A DNA stretch of 64,000 bases from the NCBI RefSeq assembly GCF_017795745.1, contig NZ_CP059067.1, forward strand, positions 1-64,000. The letters are read 5' to 3'. The position numbers and the translations under genes are program-made. Positions 17,924-27,080 of the stretch are shown here, piece after piece; the stretch's first letter is position 1; the number at the start of each line of letters is the position of its first letter. The stretch is from Rhizobacter sp. AJA081-3 (GTDB lineage: Bacteria > Pseudomonadota > Gammaproteobacteria > Burkholderiales > Burkholderiaceae_C). The notes beneath the pieces were generated by a model that worked only from the letters and a program-made list of their open reading frames with translations, did no database searches and was not told the origin of the DNA.

Positions 17924-19138
17924 TCAGGTCAGCTGCAGCAGGCGCTGCAGGTTCAGGCGCACCTTCACCTCGTGCGGCGCCACGCCGCCGGTCACCGCGA
18001 AGGCGGGCATGTGCGTGCTGCGCAGGGCCGGCGAGGCGAGCACCGCACCGGCCGGGTTGACGATGCTCGCCACCACCGGCGCGTTGGCGCGCCGGCCGCG
18101 ACGCAGCACCACGCCGACTTCGCCGTTGGCCAGCTTCACCAGGCATCCCGGCGGGTACAGACCGGTGGCCTTGATGATGGCCGAGCCGGCTTCGTCGGGC
18201 TGGTTCTCTTCGTTCAGGTAAGCCGCCTTCGCGGCCGCGGTGGCCGACATGGCCAGCCGGCCGCGGCGCGGGCTCATGCGCGCCGCGAAGATGTCGGCGC
18301 GGCGGATCAGGCGCGCGAGGCGCATTCCGGGCTCCATCGCCGCCAGCGGGCCGGGCGGGGCGCTGTGGTGCTGCGTCACCGCCTCGAGCCAGAGTTCATC
18401 GCTCACGCCGGCCGCCTTCAGGGCCTCGGCGCTGCGCTGCGCATGGCTTTCGACCTGGCCGCGCTGCGGCCCGGTGAGCGGGCTGTCCTGCAGCGCCAGC
18501 TGGTTCTGCAGTGCCGTCATCGAGACGTTCATCGACAGCGCGGCGCAGCGCATCGACAGGCGCTGCGCGGGCGTCATGCCGACGACGTGGCGCGAGCCCA
18601 GTTCGCAGAGCACGGCCACCAGCACCGCGTGGCTGGCGCTGTAGTCGCGGAACTCCTGCGTGGCGGCGTTCACGAGCAGCATCAGCGCGTCGTCCGGGTC
18701 GCTGTTGACCTGGTCGACCAGCGTGCGCTGCAACTGGATCAGCTTGGCGGCGAACTCCGGCTGGGCCGGATCGCGCAGCAGCGCGGCGGCGCGCACCTGC
18801 AGGTTCGACCAAGCGGTCACCGCATCGTCGAGCCGGCGCTGCCCGGCAGCGGCGGGCGGGGGCAGCAGGTCGGAGGCCTCCGGCCGGGCCTTCGCGATGC
18901 GCCCGAGCAGCTCGTTGCTGCGCACCAGTTCGTGCACCTTGCCGCCGATCGCGCGGCGCAGCGCCTCGCTGTCCTGGTCGTCGACGTACAGCTCACGGGT
19001 GACGAGCTGGTGCAGCTGTTCCTCGTTCGCCACCATCGTGCCCTTGGGCACGAGCAGGCAGCCGGTCTTGTCCCGCAGGGCGAACAGCGTGGGCTGTCCG
19101 ACGCGCAGAACATCCGGGGGCAGCAGTTGGTAAGACAT
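17924..19138 (-). CDS. Degenerate HD-GYP-like protein
   Basis: A 404-residue soluble protein. Residues 1 to about 90 look like the leader domain found before HD-GYP phosphodiesterases (LLPPDVLRVGQPTLFALRDK, GTMVANEEQLHQLV). The core follows the HD-GYP helical pattern: SASHAVLVAVLCELG, then ESHAQRSAEALKAAGVSDEL, AVTQHHS and RADIFAARMSPRRGR. The metal-binding HD pair is missing, with CAALSMNVSMTALQ at the expected place, and no GYP follows QHHS. It therefore probably does not hydrolyse cyclic-di-GMP and may bind a ligand or partner instead. It lies on the minus strand between the two metH genes. The assignment rests on pattern, not search. Confidence 0.68.
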   Translation of the reverse strand: MSYQLLPPDVLRVGQPTLFALRDKTGCLLVPKGTMVANEEQLHQLVTRELYVDDQDSEALRRAIGGKVHELVRSNELLGRIAKARPEASDLLPPPAAAGQRRLDDAVTAWSNLQVRAAALLRDPAQPEFAAKLIQLQRTLVDQVNSDPDDALMLLVNAATQEFRDYSASHAVLVAVLCELGSRHVVGMTPAQRLSMRCAALSMNVSMTALQNQLALQDSPLTGPQRGQVESHAQRSAEALKAAGVSDELWLEAVTQHHSAPPGPLAAMEPGMRLARLIRRADIFAARMSPRRGRLAMSATAAAKAAYLNEENQPDEAGSAIIKATGLYPPGCLVKLANGEVGVVLRRGRRANAPVVASIVNPAGAVLASPALRSTHMPAFAVTGGVAPHEVKVRLNLQRLLQLT

Positions 19139-19220
19139 GGGGCGGGTGCGGGCTTCAGGGTCGTTTTCGGCACCGTTGCACCGAATCTTGAGTTGATCCG
19201 CCGCTACCGCGCCCGGCCGC

Positions 19221-19790
19221 TCAGGGCATATTGCGCTCGCCGATCAGGATGTCGAGCCGCCCCTCGCCGGGATTGCGCCCGCGCGGTGCCTGGCCCGACA
19301 CGGCCATGCGGCGTGCCGGCACGCCGCGCATGACCATCCAGTCGCGCGCACTGGCGGCGCGGTCCACCGCCAGCGCAGCACCACCCTTGGCATCGACCGG
19401 GCCGACGATCTGCACCTCGGCACGCGGCAGCGCGCGCAACGAAGTCGCCACCTGGTCGAGCCAGGCGCCGGCGGCCGGGGTCACCGCCGAACGCCCGGCC
19501 GCGAACGTGCTGTCGGCTGGCAGGCTGATCCACAGGCGCTGGTCGCTGGTCTGCGACACGTCGGCCCCGGAGCCGAACAGCGCGCTGCGCAGCTTCGACC
19601 CGGCCGACTCGATCTGCGGCGACCAGACCCAGGCCCCCGAAGGCGAGGCCGGCAGCGGCGCGGCGCTGACGGGCGGCGGCAGCGCCGGTGTCGACACCTT
19701 GGGCAGCGCGCAGCCGGCGAGCAGCAAGGCGGCGCCGAGGGCGGCGCAGCTGCTCGGGCGCAGCCGGCGGTTCCGTGTACTTTTTGTCAT
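19221..19790 (-). CDS. OmpA-like lipoprotein
   Basis: A 189-residue predicted lipoprotein. The signal peptide ends in the lipobox LLAGC (Cys about residue 27). A proline-rich linker and a C-terminal OmpA-like peptidoglycan-associated domain follow, including [21 protein letters not shown] and the closing [21 protein letters not shown], close to the usual RR..N.RVE pattern. It probably anchors the outer membrane to peptidoglycan. ATG 19790 gives the signal peptide directly; the longer open frame upstream is not needed. It is divergent from the metH second half, and the SAH riboswitch lies in the shared upstream region on the other strand. Confidence 0.82.
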   Translation of the reverse strand: MTKSTRNRRLRPSSCAALGAALLLAGCALPKVSTPALPPPVSAAPLPASPSGAWVWSPQIESAGSKLRSALFGSGADVSQTSDQRLWISLPADSTFAAGRSAVTPAAGAWLDQVATSLRALPRAEVQIVGPVDAKGGAALAVDRAASARDWMVMRGVPARRMAVSGQAPRGRNPGEGRLDILIGERNMP

Positions 19791-19852
19791 TCGCCGATTG
19801 CAACCCATGCCCCCGCCCGGGGCAAGAACGAGCTTGCGTACATCGGTAACCG

Positions 19853-19858
19853 TACAAT
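19853..19858 (+). promoter_or_regulatory. -10 hexamer TACAAT of the riboswitch-controlled metH transcript
   Basis: TACAAT matches the -10 consensus at five of six positions and would start transcription near 19865, just where the first base-paired arm of the SAH riboswitch begins. The -35 match is weak, so the hexamer alone is not decisive, but its position fits. Confidence 0.45.
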
Positions 19859-19865
19859 CGCGGCT

Positions 19866-19969
19866 CCCCCGAGGAGCGTTGCGACGACCCGGGCCGCCAG
19901 GCCCACACCACGGTTGCCAGGCTCGGGCGGAGCAGGCGCCCCGCGCGACTGCGTTCAACGGCGCTCACC
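19866..19969 (+). ncRNA. S-adenosylhomocysteine (SAH) riboswitch
   Basis: The sequence matches the SAH riboswitch core by eye. An arm CCCGAG (19868-19873) pairs with CTCGGG (19922-19927). GAGCG (19874-19878) pairs with CGCTC (19962-19966), with the adjoining TTG (19879-19881) complementary to CAA (19956-19958), forming the pseudoknot arm. The conserved stretches GAGGAGCGTTGCGACG, CCAGGCTCGG and CAACGGCGCTCA are all present in order and spacing. This family turns on genes for recycling SAH when SAH builds up. Here it leads the B12-binding half of methionine synthase, whose start lies 47 bases downstream, a usual target in betaproteobacteria. An open frame from 19914 runs through the riboswitch into metH and should not be taken as the start. 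Confidence 0.92.
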
Positions 19970-20015
19970 CGACCTCGGTCGCGGTGAGCCCGCGGCCCCT
20001 GATGGATCTGCCGCG

Positions 20016-22748
20016 ATGACCGCCACGCCCGCCCCCGTTCCGCCCATGAAGCTCTCCGGACTGGAGCCGGTCGAGATCGGCCAGGGCACCCTCTTCGTCA
20101 ACGTCGGCGAACGCACCAACGTCACCGGCTCGAAGGCTTTCGCACGGATGATCCTCAACGGCGATTTCGAGCAGGCGCTGTCGGTGGCGCGCCAGCAGGT
20201 CGAGAACGGCGCGCAGGTCATCGACATCAACATGGACGAGGCCATGCTCGACAGCAAGGCCGCGATGGTGCGCTTCCTCAACCTGATCGCCGGCGAGCCC
20301 GAGATCGCGCGCGTGCCGATCATGGTCGACAGCTCCAAGTGGGAGGTGATCGAGGCCGGCCTGAAATGCATCCAGGGCAAGGGCATCGTCAATTCGATCT
20401 CGCTCAAGGAAGGCGAAGCGGCCTTCCGGCAGCAGGCGAACCTGGTGCGGCGCTACGGTGCCGCCGCGGTGGTGATGGCCTTCGACGAGAAGGGCCAGGC
20501 CGATACCTACCAGCGCAAGATCGAGATCTGCGAGCGCGCGTACCGCCTTCTCGTCGATGAGATCGGCTTCCCGCCCGAAGACATCATCTTCGACCCGAAC
20601 ATCTTCGCCATCGCCACCGGCATCGAGGAGCACGACAACTACGCCGTCGACTTCATCAACGCCACGCGCTGGATCAAGCAGAACCTGCCGGGAGCCAAGG
20701 TCTCGGGCGGCGTCTCCAACGTGAGCTTCAGCTTCCGCGGCAACGACCCGGTGCGCGAGGCGATCCACACCGTGTTCCTGTACCACGCGATCCAGGCGGG
20801 CATGGACATGGGCATCGTCAATGCCGGCATGGTGGGCGTGTACGACGACCTCGAGCCGGTACTGCGCGAGCGCGTGGAAGACGTGGTGCTGAACCGCCGC
20901 CCCGACGCGGGCGAGCGGCTGGTGGAGATCGCCGAGACCGCCAAGGGCGCCGCCAAGGACGACAGTGCGCGCCTGGCCTGGCGCGCCGGCACGGTGAACG
21001 AGCGCCTGAGCCATGCGCTCGTGCATGGCATCACCGAGTTCATCGTCGAGGACACCGAGGCCGCGTGGCAGACCATCCAGGCCGGCGGCGGCCGGCCGCT
21101 GCACGTGATCGAAGGCCCGCTGATGGCCGGCATGAACGTGGTCGGTGACCTGTTCGGCCAGGGCAAGATGTTCCTGCCGCAGGTCGTGAAGAGCGCCCGC
21201 GTGATGAAGCAGGCGGTGGCCCACCTGCTGCCCTACATCGAGGCCGAGAAGCTCGCCATGGTGGAGGCCGGCGGCGAAGCCAGGGCGAAGGGCAAGATCG
21301 TCATCGCCACCGTGAAGGGAGACGTGCACGACATCGGCAAGAACATCGTCACCGTTGTGCTCCAGTGCAACAACTTCGAGGTCGTGAACATGGGCGTGAT
21401 GGTGCCCTGCCAGGACATCCTGGCACGCGCCAAGGTCGAAGGCGCCGACATCATCGGACTGTCGGGCCTGATCACGCCCAGCCTGGAAGAGATGCAGCAC
21501 GTCGCCGCGGAGATGCAACGAGACGACTTCTTCCGTTTGAAGAAGATCCCGCTGCTCATCGGCGGCGCGACCACCAGCCGCGTGCACACCGCGGTGAAGA
21601 TCTCGCCGCACTACGAGGGCCCGGTCGTCTACGTGCCCGACGCGAGCCGCTCGGTCAATGTGTGCTCCGAACTGCTCAGCGACGAGAAGGCCGCCGCCTT
21701 CATCAGCGAGCTGAAGTCCGACTACGAGCGCGTGCGCGTGCAGCACGCCAACAAGAAGGCCACGCCGATGGTCACGCTGGCCCAGGCGCGCGCCAACAAG
21801 ACGCCGATCGACTGGAGCGCCTACGCGGCGCCGAAGCCGAAGTTCACCGGCCGGCGCGTCTTCAAGAACCAGGACCTGGCCGAGATCGCCGCCTGCATCG
21901 ACTGGGCACCGTTCTTCCAGACCTGGGACCTCGCCGGCCCCTACCCGGCGATCCTCACCGACGACATCGTCGGCGAATCGGCGCGGCGCGTGCTCAGCGA
22001 CGGGCAACGCATGCTCAAGCGGCTGATCGAAGGCCGCTGGCTCACCGCCAATGGCGTGATCGCGCTGTACCCGGCCAACACCGTCATCGACGACGACATC
22101 GAGATCTATGCCGACGAGTCGCGCGAGCAGGTGCTGATGACCTGGCGCGGCTTGCGCACGCAGTCGGAGCGGCCGGTGGTCGACGGCGTGCGGCGGCCGA
22201 ACCGCTGCCTGGCCGACTTCGTCGCGCCCAAGGCCAGCGGCGTGGCCGACCACGTGGGCCTGTTCGCCGTGACCGCGGGCCTGGGTGTCGAGAAGAAGGA
22301 AAAGCAGTTCCTCGACGACCACGACGACTACAGCGCGATCATGCTCAAGGCGCTGGCCGATCGCCTGGCCGAAGCCTTCGCCGAGCGCCTGCACCAGCGT
22401 GTGCGCACCGAGTTCTGGGGCTATGCGGCCGACGAGCAGCTGAGCAACGCCGAACTGATCGCCGAGAAGTACCGCGGCATCCGCCCCGCACCCGGCTACC
22501 CGGCCTGCCCCGACCACACCGTCAAGCGCGACATGTTCCGTGTGCTGAACTGCGAGGACATCGGCATGGGCCTCACCGAGAGCCTGGCGATGACGCCGGC
22601 GGCCAGTGTCAGCGGCTTCTATCTCGCGCACCCGCAGGCTGCCTACTTCAACGTCGGAAAAGTGGGCGAAGACCAGTTGGCGGACTGGGCCAAGCGCAGC
22701 GCACTCGACGTCTCGCAAGTGCGGCGTTCGCTCTCCGCGCTGCTGTAG
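20016..22748 (+). CDS. metH: Methionine synthase, pterin/B12/activation part (separate gene)
   Basis: A 910-residue protein carrying the remaining modules of cobalamin-dependent methionine synthase. In order: pterin-binding domain ([32 protein letters not shown]), cap and B12-binding domain with the cobalt-ligand motif DVHDIGKN (His438) and [13 protein letters not shown], and the AdoMet-dependent reactivation domain with [12 protein letters not shown]. It lacks the homocysteine module, encoded separately at 16864. ATG 20016 lies 47 bases beyond the SAH riboswitch; the next in-frame ATG (20046, [12 protein letters not shown]) is also possible because conservation begins there. Expression is probably raised when SAH accumulates. 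Confidence 0.94.
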   Translation: MTATPAPVPPMKLSGLEPVEIGQGTLFVNVGERTNVTGSKAFARMILNGDFEQALSVARQQVENGAQVIDINMDEAMLDSKAAMVRFLNLIAGEPEIARVPIMVDSSKWEVIEAGLKCIQGKGIVNSISLKEGEAAFRQQANLVRRYGAAAVVMAFDEKGQADTYQRKIEICERAYRLLVDEIGFPPEDIIFDPNIFAIATGIEEHDNYAVDFINATRWIKQNLPGAKVSGGVSNVSFSFRGNDPVREAIHTVFLYHAIQAGMDMGIVNAGMVGVYDDLEPVLRERVEDVVLNRRPDAGERLVEIAETAKGAAKDDSARLAWRAGTVNERLSHALVHGITEFIVEDTEAAWQTIQAGGGRPLHVIEGPLMAGMNVVGDLFGQGKMFLPQVVKSARVMKQAVAHLLPYIEAEKLAMVEAGGEARAKGKIVIATVKGDVHDIGKNIVTVVLQCNNFEVVNMGVMVPCQDILARAKVEGADIIGLSGLITPSLEEMQHVAAEMQRDDFFRLKKIPLLIGGATTSRVHTAVKISPHYEGPVVYVPDASRSVNVCSELLSDEKAAAFISELKSDYERVRVQHANKKATPMVTLAQARANKTPIDWSAYAAPKPKFTGRRVFKNQDLAEIAACIDWAPFFQTWDLAGPYPAILTDDIVGESARRVLSDGQRMLKRLIEGRWLTANGVIALYPANTVIDDDIEIYADESREQVLMTWRGLRTQSERPVVDGVRRPNRCLADFVAPKASGVADHVGLFAVTAGLGVEKKEKQFLDDHDDYSAIMLKALADRLAEAFAERLHQRVRTEFWGYAADEQLSNAELIAEKYRGIRPAPGYPACPDHTVKRDMFRVLNCEDIGMGLTESLAMTPAASVSGFYLAHPQAAYFNVGKVGEDQLADWAKRSALDVSQVRRSLSALL

Positions 22749-22800
22749 TCGAGCCGTCTCGATTGCATTCGCTCACAGCGGATGCAAGCAGCCGCAACAG

Positions 22801-22824
22801 GGCCGCCGCGATGTGTCGGCGGCC
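22801..22824 (+). terminator. GC-rich hairpin after metH
   Basis: GGCCGCCG and CGGCGGCC form an eight-base stem with an eight-base loop, 52 bases after the metH stop. There is no T run after it, so it may be a weak or factor-dependent terminator, or only an mRNA end stabiliser. Confidence 0.3.
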
Positions 22825-22911
22825 GAATTGCTTCGGCGTGTAAGACCTTGTCGGATTGCCAATTTTTGGCCACATCCGCATCAATGCAGCCCCAAGAATC
22901 GCCGCTTTGCC

Positions 22912-22928
22912 TTGGCACGCTCAGTGCG
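22912..22928 (+). promoter_or_regulatory. Possible sigma-54 -24/-12 element before the DUF1800-DUF1501 pair
   Basis: TTGGCACG followed by CTCAGTGCG places GG and GC exactly 12 bases apart, as in sigma-54 promoters. The -24 half is perfect, while the -12 half (GTGCG instead of TTGCA) is weak. It lies 44 bases before ATG 22972. No activator site is recognised, so this is tentative. Confidence 0.28.
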
Positions 22929-22971
22929 TGACCGCTGGCACAGCAAACGGTTTCAAGTGGAGGCGACCGTG

Positions 22972-24762
22972 ATGATTCATGACCCGATCGACCAGGGGCG
23001 AACCCTGGCGATGCGAACCCGTGTGGCGCTCGGCGCCCTCGCCGCCAGCGTCGTGCTGGCCCTGGCTGCCTGCGGCGGCGCGAAAGATGAAGAGACCGGT
23101 GGCGCGGTCTCCGAGATCCCCGCCTCGCGCAGCGATGCGGCGCGTTTCCTCACCCAGGCGAGCTTCGGGCCGACGACGGCCGCAGTCGACCGCGTGATGG
23201 CGGTCGGCTACGGCGCCTGGATCGACGAGCAACTGGCTGCACCGCAGGCCTCGCACCGCGCGTCGTGGGAGGCACAGGACGCGGTGGTCAAGGCCGCCAA
23301 TGCCGCCAACAGCATCGGCCAGGACGGCATCTACAACAGCTTCTGGAAGCAGGCCATCAGCGGCGAGGATCAGCTGCGCCAGCGGGTCGCCTTCGCGCTG
23401 TCGCAGATCTTCGTGATCTCGCTGCAGGACAGCACGGTGGGCGACAACCCGCGCGCCGTGGCCGACTACATGGACATGCTCGCCACCCAGGGCTTCGGCA
23501 ACTACCGGGACCTGCTGGAGTCGGTCTCGGTGCACCCGATGATGGGCGCCTACCTGACGAGCCTGCGCAACCGCAAGGCCGACCCGCGCACCGGCCGCGT
23601 GCCCGACGAGAACTACGCCCGCGAGGTGATGCAGCTGTTCTCCATCGGGCTGCAACAGCTCAACGACGACGGCTCGGTCAGGCAGGCCAACGGCATTGCG
23701 CTCGAGACCTACACGCCGGCCGACATCGCCGGCTTGGCCAAGGTGTTCACCGGCTTCAGCTGGACCTGCCCCGACTGGCCCGACAACGGCTGCTTCAGCA
23801 ACGGCTCGCTGGGTGGCGTGTCCGACCCCGACCGCTGGATCAAGCCGATGGTCGGCTACCCGCAGCACCACAGCACCGAGGAGAAGGTGTTCCTGTCGGC
23901 GAACATCGCGGCGCAGACGCAATCCGACCCGAACGCCAGCCTGAAGACGGCGCTCGACACGCTGTACAACCACCCGAACGTCGGCCCCTTCATCGGCAAG
24001 CAGCTGATCCAGCGCCTGGTCACCAGCAACCCGAGCCCGGGTTACGTGGCGGCCGTGGCGGGCGCCTTCAACAACAACGGCAGCGGCGTTCGCGGCGACC
24101 TGCGTGCGGTGATCAAGGCGGTGCTGCTGCACCCCGAGGCGCGCGTCGTGACCACGACCAGCGGCAAGATCCGCGAGCCGATCCTGCGCCTGTCGGCCGT
24201 GCTGCGCGCCTTCGGCTACAGCTCGGACAGCGGCAACTTCCGCGTCGGCAACACCGACAACGCCGGCACCTCGCTGGGCCAGACGGCGATGCGCTCGCCC
24301 ACGGTCTTCAACTTCTACCGCCCCGGCTACGTCGCCCCGGGCACGCAGGCGGCCTCGGCCGGTCTGGTGGCGCCGGAGATGGCGCTCGCGCAGGAGACCA
24401 CCGCTGCGGGCTACGTCAACTACATGCGCGACAACGTCTCGCAGGGTGTGGGTGCCAGCGCGGCGGTGATGGTCAACGGCGTGTCGGTGACACGCCGCGA
24501 CCTGCAGCCGAACTTCAGCGCCGAACTGGCCCTGGTGGGACAGCCTGCCGACCTGGTCGAGCAGATCTCTACCAAGCTGATGGCCGGCAGCATGCCCGAC
24601 GCCTTGAAAACCGAGATCCGCACGGCGGTCGAGAGCATCACCATCCCGGCGCTGAACAGCACCGGCAGCAATCAGGCCGCCATCGACACCGCCAAGCGAA
24701 ACCGCGTCAATGCCGCTGTCTTCCTGACGGTGGTGTCGCCCGAGTTCCAGGTGCAGAAGTGA
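22972..24762 (+). CDS. DUF1800 family lipoprotein
   Basis: A 596-residue exported protein. The signal peptide ends in a lipobox-like LALAACGG, so it is probably a lipoprotein. The rest is a DUF1800 domain: AARFLTQASFGPTTAAVDRV near the start, QLRQRVAFALSQIFVIS, DENYAREVMQLFSIGL, and the C-terminal REPILRLSAVLRAFGY and SPTVFNFYRPGY. The family is common next to DUF1501 genes, as here, and has no established biochemical role. GTGGAGG at 22957-22963 sets ATG 22972, nine bases away. The DUF1501 gene follows after 17 bases, so the two are an operon. Confidence 0.87.
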   Translation: MIHDPIDQGRTLAMRTRVALGALAASVVLALAACGGAKDEETGGAVSEIPASRSDAARFLTQASFGPTTAAVDRVMAVGYGAWIDEQLAAPQASHRASWEAQDAVVKAANAANSIGQDGIYNSFWKQAISGEDQLRQRVAFALSQIFVISLQDSTVGDNPRAVADYMDMLATQGFGNYRDLLESVSVHPMMGAYLTSLRNRKADPRTGRVPDENYAREVMQLFSIGLQQLNDDGSVRQANGIALETYTPADIAGLAKVFTGFSWTCPDWPDNGCFSNGSLGGVSDPDRWIKPMVGYPQHHSTEEKVFLSANIAAQTQSDPNASLKTALDTLYNHPNVGPFIGKQLIQRLVTSNPSPGYVAAVAGAFNNNGSGVRGDLRAVIKAVLLHPEARVVTTTSGKIREPILRLSAVLRAFGYSSDSGNFRVGNTDNAGTSLGQTAMRSPTVFNFYRPGYVAPGTQAASAGLVAPEMALAQETTAAGYVNYMRDNVSQGVGASAAVMVNGVSVTRRDLQPNFSAELALVGQPADLVEQISTKLMAGSMPDALKTEIRTAVESITIPALNSTGSNQAAIDTAKRNRVNAAVFLTVVSPEFQVQK

Positions 24763-24779
24763 GCGGGGAGAGAACCACC

Positions 24780-26333
24780 ATGAAAAAGATCGACGCTTCC
24801 CGCCGCACGTTCCTGCGGCACGCCGGCGTGATGTCCACGCTCGGCGCGGCCGGCGCACCGCTGGCGCTGAACCTCTCGGCACTGGGCACGGCGGCGGCGC
24901 AGACCGCCGGCGACTACAAGGCCATCGTGTGCATCTTCCTGTTCGGTGGCAACGACTCCATCAACATGGTGCTGCCGACCGACACTGCCTCGTTCACCAA
25001 CTACACCACGCTGCGCAGCCAGGCGCCCGACTCCATCGCGCTGCTCGCGCCGGGCACGGCGATCAACGCGGGAGCGGCGGCCGGCTCGCCGGCTCGGCTG
25101 GGCGGCGTGCTGCCGATCACGCCGACCAACGCACAGGGCCGCAGCTTCGCATTGCACCCGGCGATGGGCGCGCTGCAAACGATGTTCAACACCGACCGGC
25201 GGCTGGCGATCCTGCCCAACGTCGGGCCGCTGATCCTGCCCACCAGCAAGACGCAGTACAGCCAGTCGTCGCACCGCAAGCCGGCCAGCCTCTTCTCCCA
25301 CAACGACCAGCAGAACACCTGGCAGGCCTTCCTGCCCGAAGGTGCCACGGTCGGCTGGGGCGGTCGCATGGGCGACCTGCTCGCGTCGATGAACCAGCGC
25401 ACCGTGTTCACCTCGATCACCGCCGGCGGCAACGCCGTGTGGCTGTCGGGCCAGGACGTGCGCCAGTACCAGGTCACCAACAACGGCGCGATCCGCCTGG
25501 GCACCAACGCCAACGGGCAGGTGTACGGCTCGGCCGCGGTGGGCGCCGCCATGGAGCGCATCGTACAGACCACGCGCGGTGGCCACGTGCTCGAGGCCGA
25601 CCTGTCGGCGGTGTCGGCGCGTTCGATGCAGGCCGAGTCGCTGCTGCGCAACGCGCTCAAGCCGGCCAGCGACCCGCTGTTCGGCACCGCGCCGGCCACC
25701 GGCAACTACAGCGCCACCAACGACCCGAAGCTGCGCTACACGGACCCGAACAATCCGGGCACCACGATCTCCAACAACCTCGCGCAGCAGCTCCAGATCG
25801 TGGCGCGCATGATCGACGCCAGCGGCAACGCCTCGATCGGCGCGAAGCGCCAGGTGTTCTTCGTCAGCATGGGCGGCTTCGATACGCACGACGTGCAGAA
25901 CGGCAACCATGCGCAACTGATGGCGCGGCTGTCGCATGCGCTGCGCTACTTCGACGACACGCTCGGCGCGATGGGTGTGCGAGACCGCGTCACCACCTTC
26001 ACCGCCAGCGATTTCGGCCGCACCTTCACCAGCAATGGCGACGGCACCGACCACGGCTGGGGTGCGCACCACTTCGTGATGGGCGGCGCGGTGCGGGGCG
26101 GCGACCTGTACGGCAGCTTCCCCGTCTATGGCGCGAAGAACACGAACAACAACAACTTCGACAGCAGCCCCGACCAGCTGGGCAACGGCAGCCTGCTGCC
26201 CACCACCTCGGTGGACCAGCTCGGCGCCACGCTGGGCAAGTGGTTCGGGCTGAGCGACACGCAGTTGCTCGACGTGTTCCCGAACCTCGCCAACTTCAGC
26301 GCGCGTGACCTCGGGTTCATGAACCCCGCCTGA
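24780..26333 (+). CDS. DUF1501 family protein with twin-arginine signal
   Basis: A 517-residue protein with a Tat-type leader (SRRTFLRHAGV, then a hydrophobic stretch ending AAAQT), implying export in folded form. The body is a DUF1501 domain, related to the alkaline phosphatase/sulfatase fold: CIFLFGGNDSINMVLP, HRKPASLFSHNDQQNTWQ, FFVSMGGFDTHDVQNGNHAQ, TFTASDFGRTFTSNGDGTDH and WGAHHFVMGGAV. The Asp/His-rich motifs could hold metals. Role unknown. It is paired with DUF1800 17 bases upstream. GGGAGAG at 24764-24770 is the ribosome-binding site for ATG 24780. Confidence 0.88.
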   Translation: MKKIDASRRTFLRHAGVMSTLGAAGAPLALNLSALGTAAAQTAGDYKAIVCIFLFGGNDSINMVLPTDTASFTNYTTLRSQAPDSIALLAPGTAINAGAAAGSPARLGGVLPITPTNAQGRSFALHPAMGALQTMFNTDRRLAILPNVGPLILPTSKTQYSQSSHRKPASLFSHNDQQNTWQAFLPEGATVGWGGRMGDLLASMNQRTVFTSITAGGNAVWLSGQDVRQYQVTNNGAIRLGTNANGQVYGSAAVGAAMERIVQTTRGGHVLEADLSAVSARSMQAESLLRNALKPASDPLFGTAPATGNYSATNDPKLRYTDPNNPGTTISNNLAQQLQIVARMIDASGNASIGAKRQVFFVSMGGFDTHDVQNGNHAQLMARLSHALRYFDDTLGAMGVRDRVTTFTASDFGRTFTSNGDGTDHGWGAHHFVMGGAVRGGDLYGSFPVYGAKNTNNNNFDSSPDQLGNGSLLPTTSVDQLGATLGKWFGLSDTQLLDVFPNLANFSARDLGFMNPA

Positions 26334-26461
26334 CATTGACAGCTCGTTACGCCTGATTCGATCGGCGCTGGCACCTCGGTGCGCCGCCGGGGTCGAATCG
26401 GCGTTGTCGTTGTGGAGGCGGCGCATGGCCTGCGCGGCCCGAATCTTTCAGGAGAACAAGC

Positions 26462-27061
26462 ATGAGCGTTGAGACCTCACCGGGCGCGGTGCCCGTTGGC
26501 AACACCCCATCGCGCACGGTCTGGCTGATCGCCGGCGTGCTCGGTGCCGCCTCGCTGGCCGCCGGTGCCGGCATGCTGGTGCGCAATGGCATTCCCGCGC
26601 CATCGACCCAGCCGGTGCCGGCGCAGGAAGCCGCGGCACCCGAGCCCAAGACTCCCGCCAAGCCGGCAGCGAAGCTCGCCGCGGCACCCGTGGCCACGAA
26701 GACGGCGCAGGCGCCGGTGTGTCGCGACTGCGGCGTCGTCGAATCCGTTCGCACGGTCACGCACAAGGGCCAATCCAGCGGCGTCGGCGCGCTGGCCGGC
26801 GGCGTGCTCGGCGCCGCGGTGGGCAATCAGATGGGCAAGGGCAACGGCCGCACGGCGATGACGGTGCTCGGCGCCGTCGGTGGCGGCGTGGCCGGCAACG
26901 AGATCGAGAAGCACCAGAAGCGCACCACCTCGCACGAGGTCACGGTGCGCATGGACGATGGCTCGGTGCGCACCATCGAGCAGGCCACTGCCCCGCGCGC
27001 CGGCGAGCGCGTGACCGTCGAGGGCAACAAGCTGCGTCCGATCTCGGGCTCGCAGGGCTGA
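26462..27061 (+). CDS. Glycine-zipper 2TM-domain protein
   Basis: A 199-residue membrane protein. Residues about 20-42 form an anchor (WLIAGVLGAASLAAGAGML), an Ala/Pro/Lys linker follows, then CRDCGVVESVRTV and a glycine-zipper region (GVGALAGGVLGAAVGNQMG and VLGAVGGGVAGNEIEK). The family resembles the 17 kDa antigen and SlyB/YcfJ proteins, which sit in the outer envelope and are often stress related. The end HEVTVRMDDGSVRTIEQA is typical. It starts at ATG 26462 after AGGAG (26451-26455). It is convergent with comM, 19 bases apart. Confidence 0.83.
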   Translation: MSVETSPGAVPVGNTPSRTVWLIAGVLGAASLAAGAGMLVRNGIPAPSTQPVPAQEAAAPEPKTPAKPAAKLAAAPVATKTAQAPVCRDCGVVESVRTVTHKGQSSGVGALAGGVLGAAVGNQMGKGNGRTAMTVLGAVGGGVAGNEIEKHQKRTTSHEVTVRMDDGSVRTIEQATAPRAGERVTVEGNKLRPISGSQG

Positions 27062-27080
27062 TCGTCCTCGCGCGGGCCTG

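Noticed and set aside
19914-20015. Extended metH N-terminus of 34 residues
   Set aside because: It would be encoded by the SAH riboswitch itself and has no similarity to MetH.
19965-22718. 917-codon minus-strand open frame opposite metH second half
   Set aside because: Shadow of a very conserved gene; no domain pattern.
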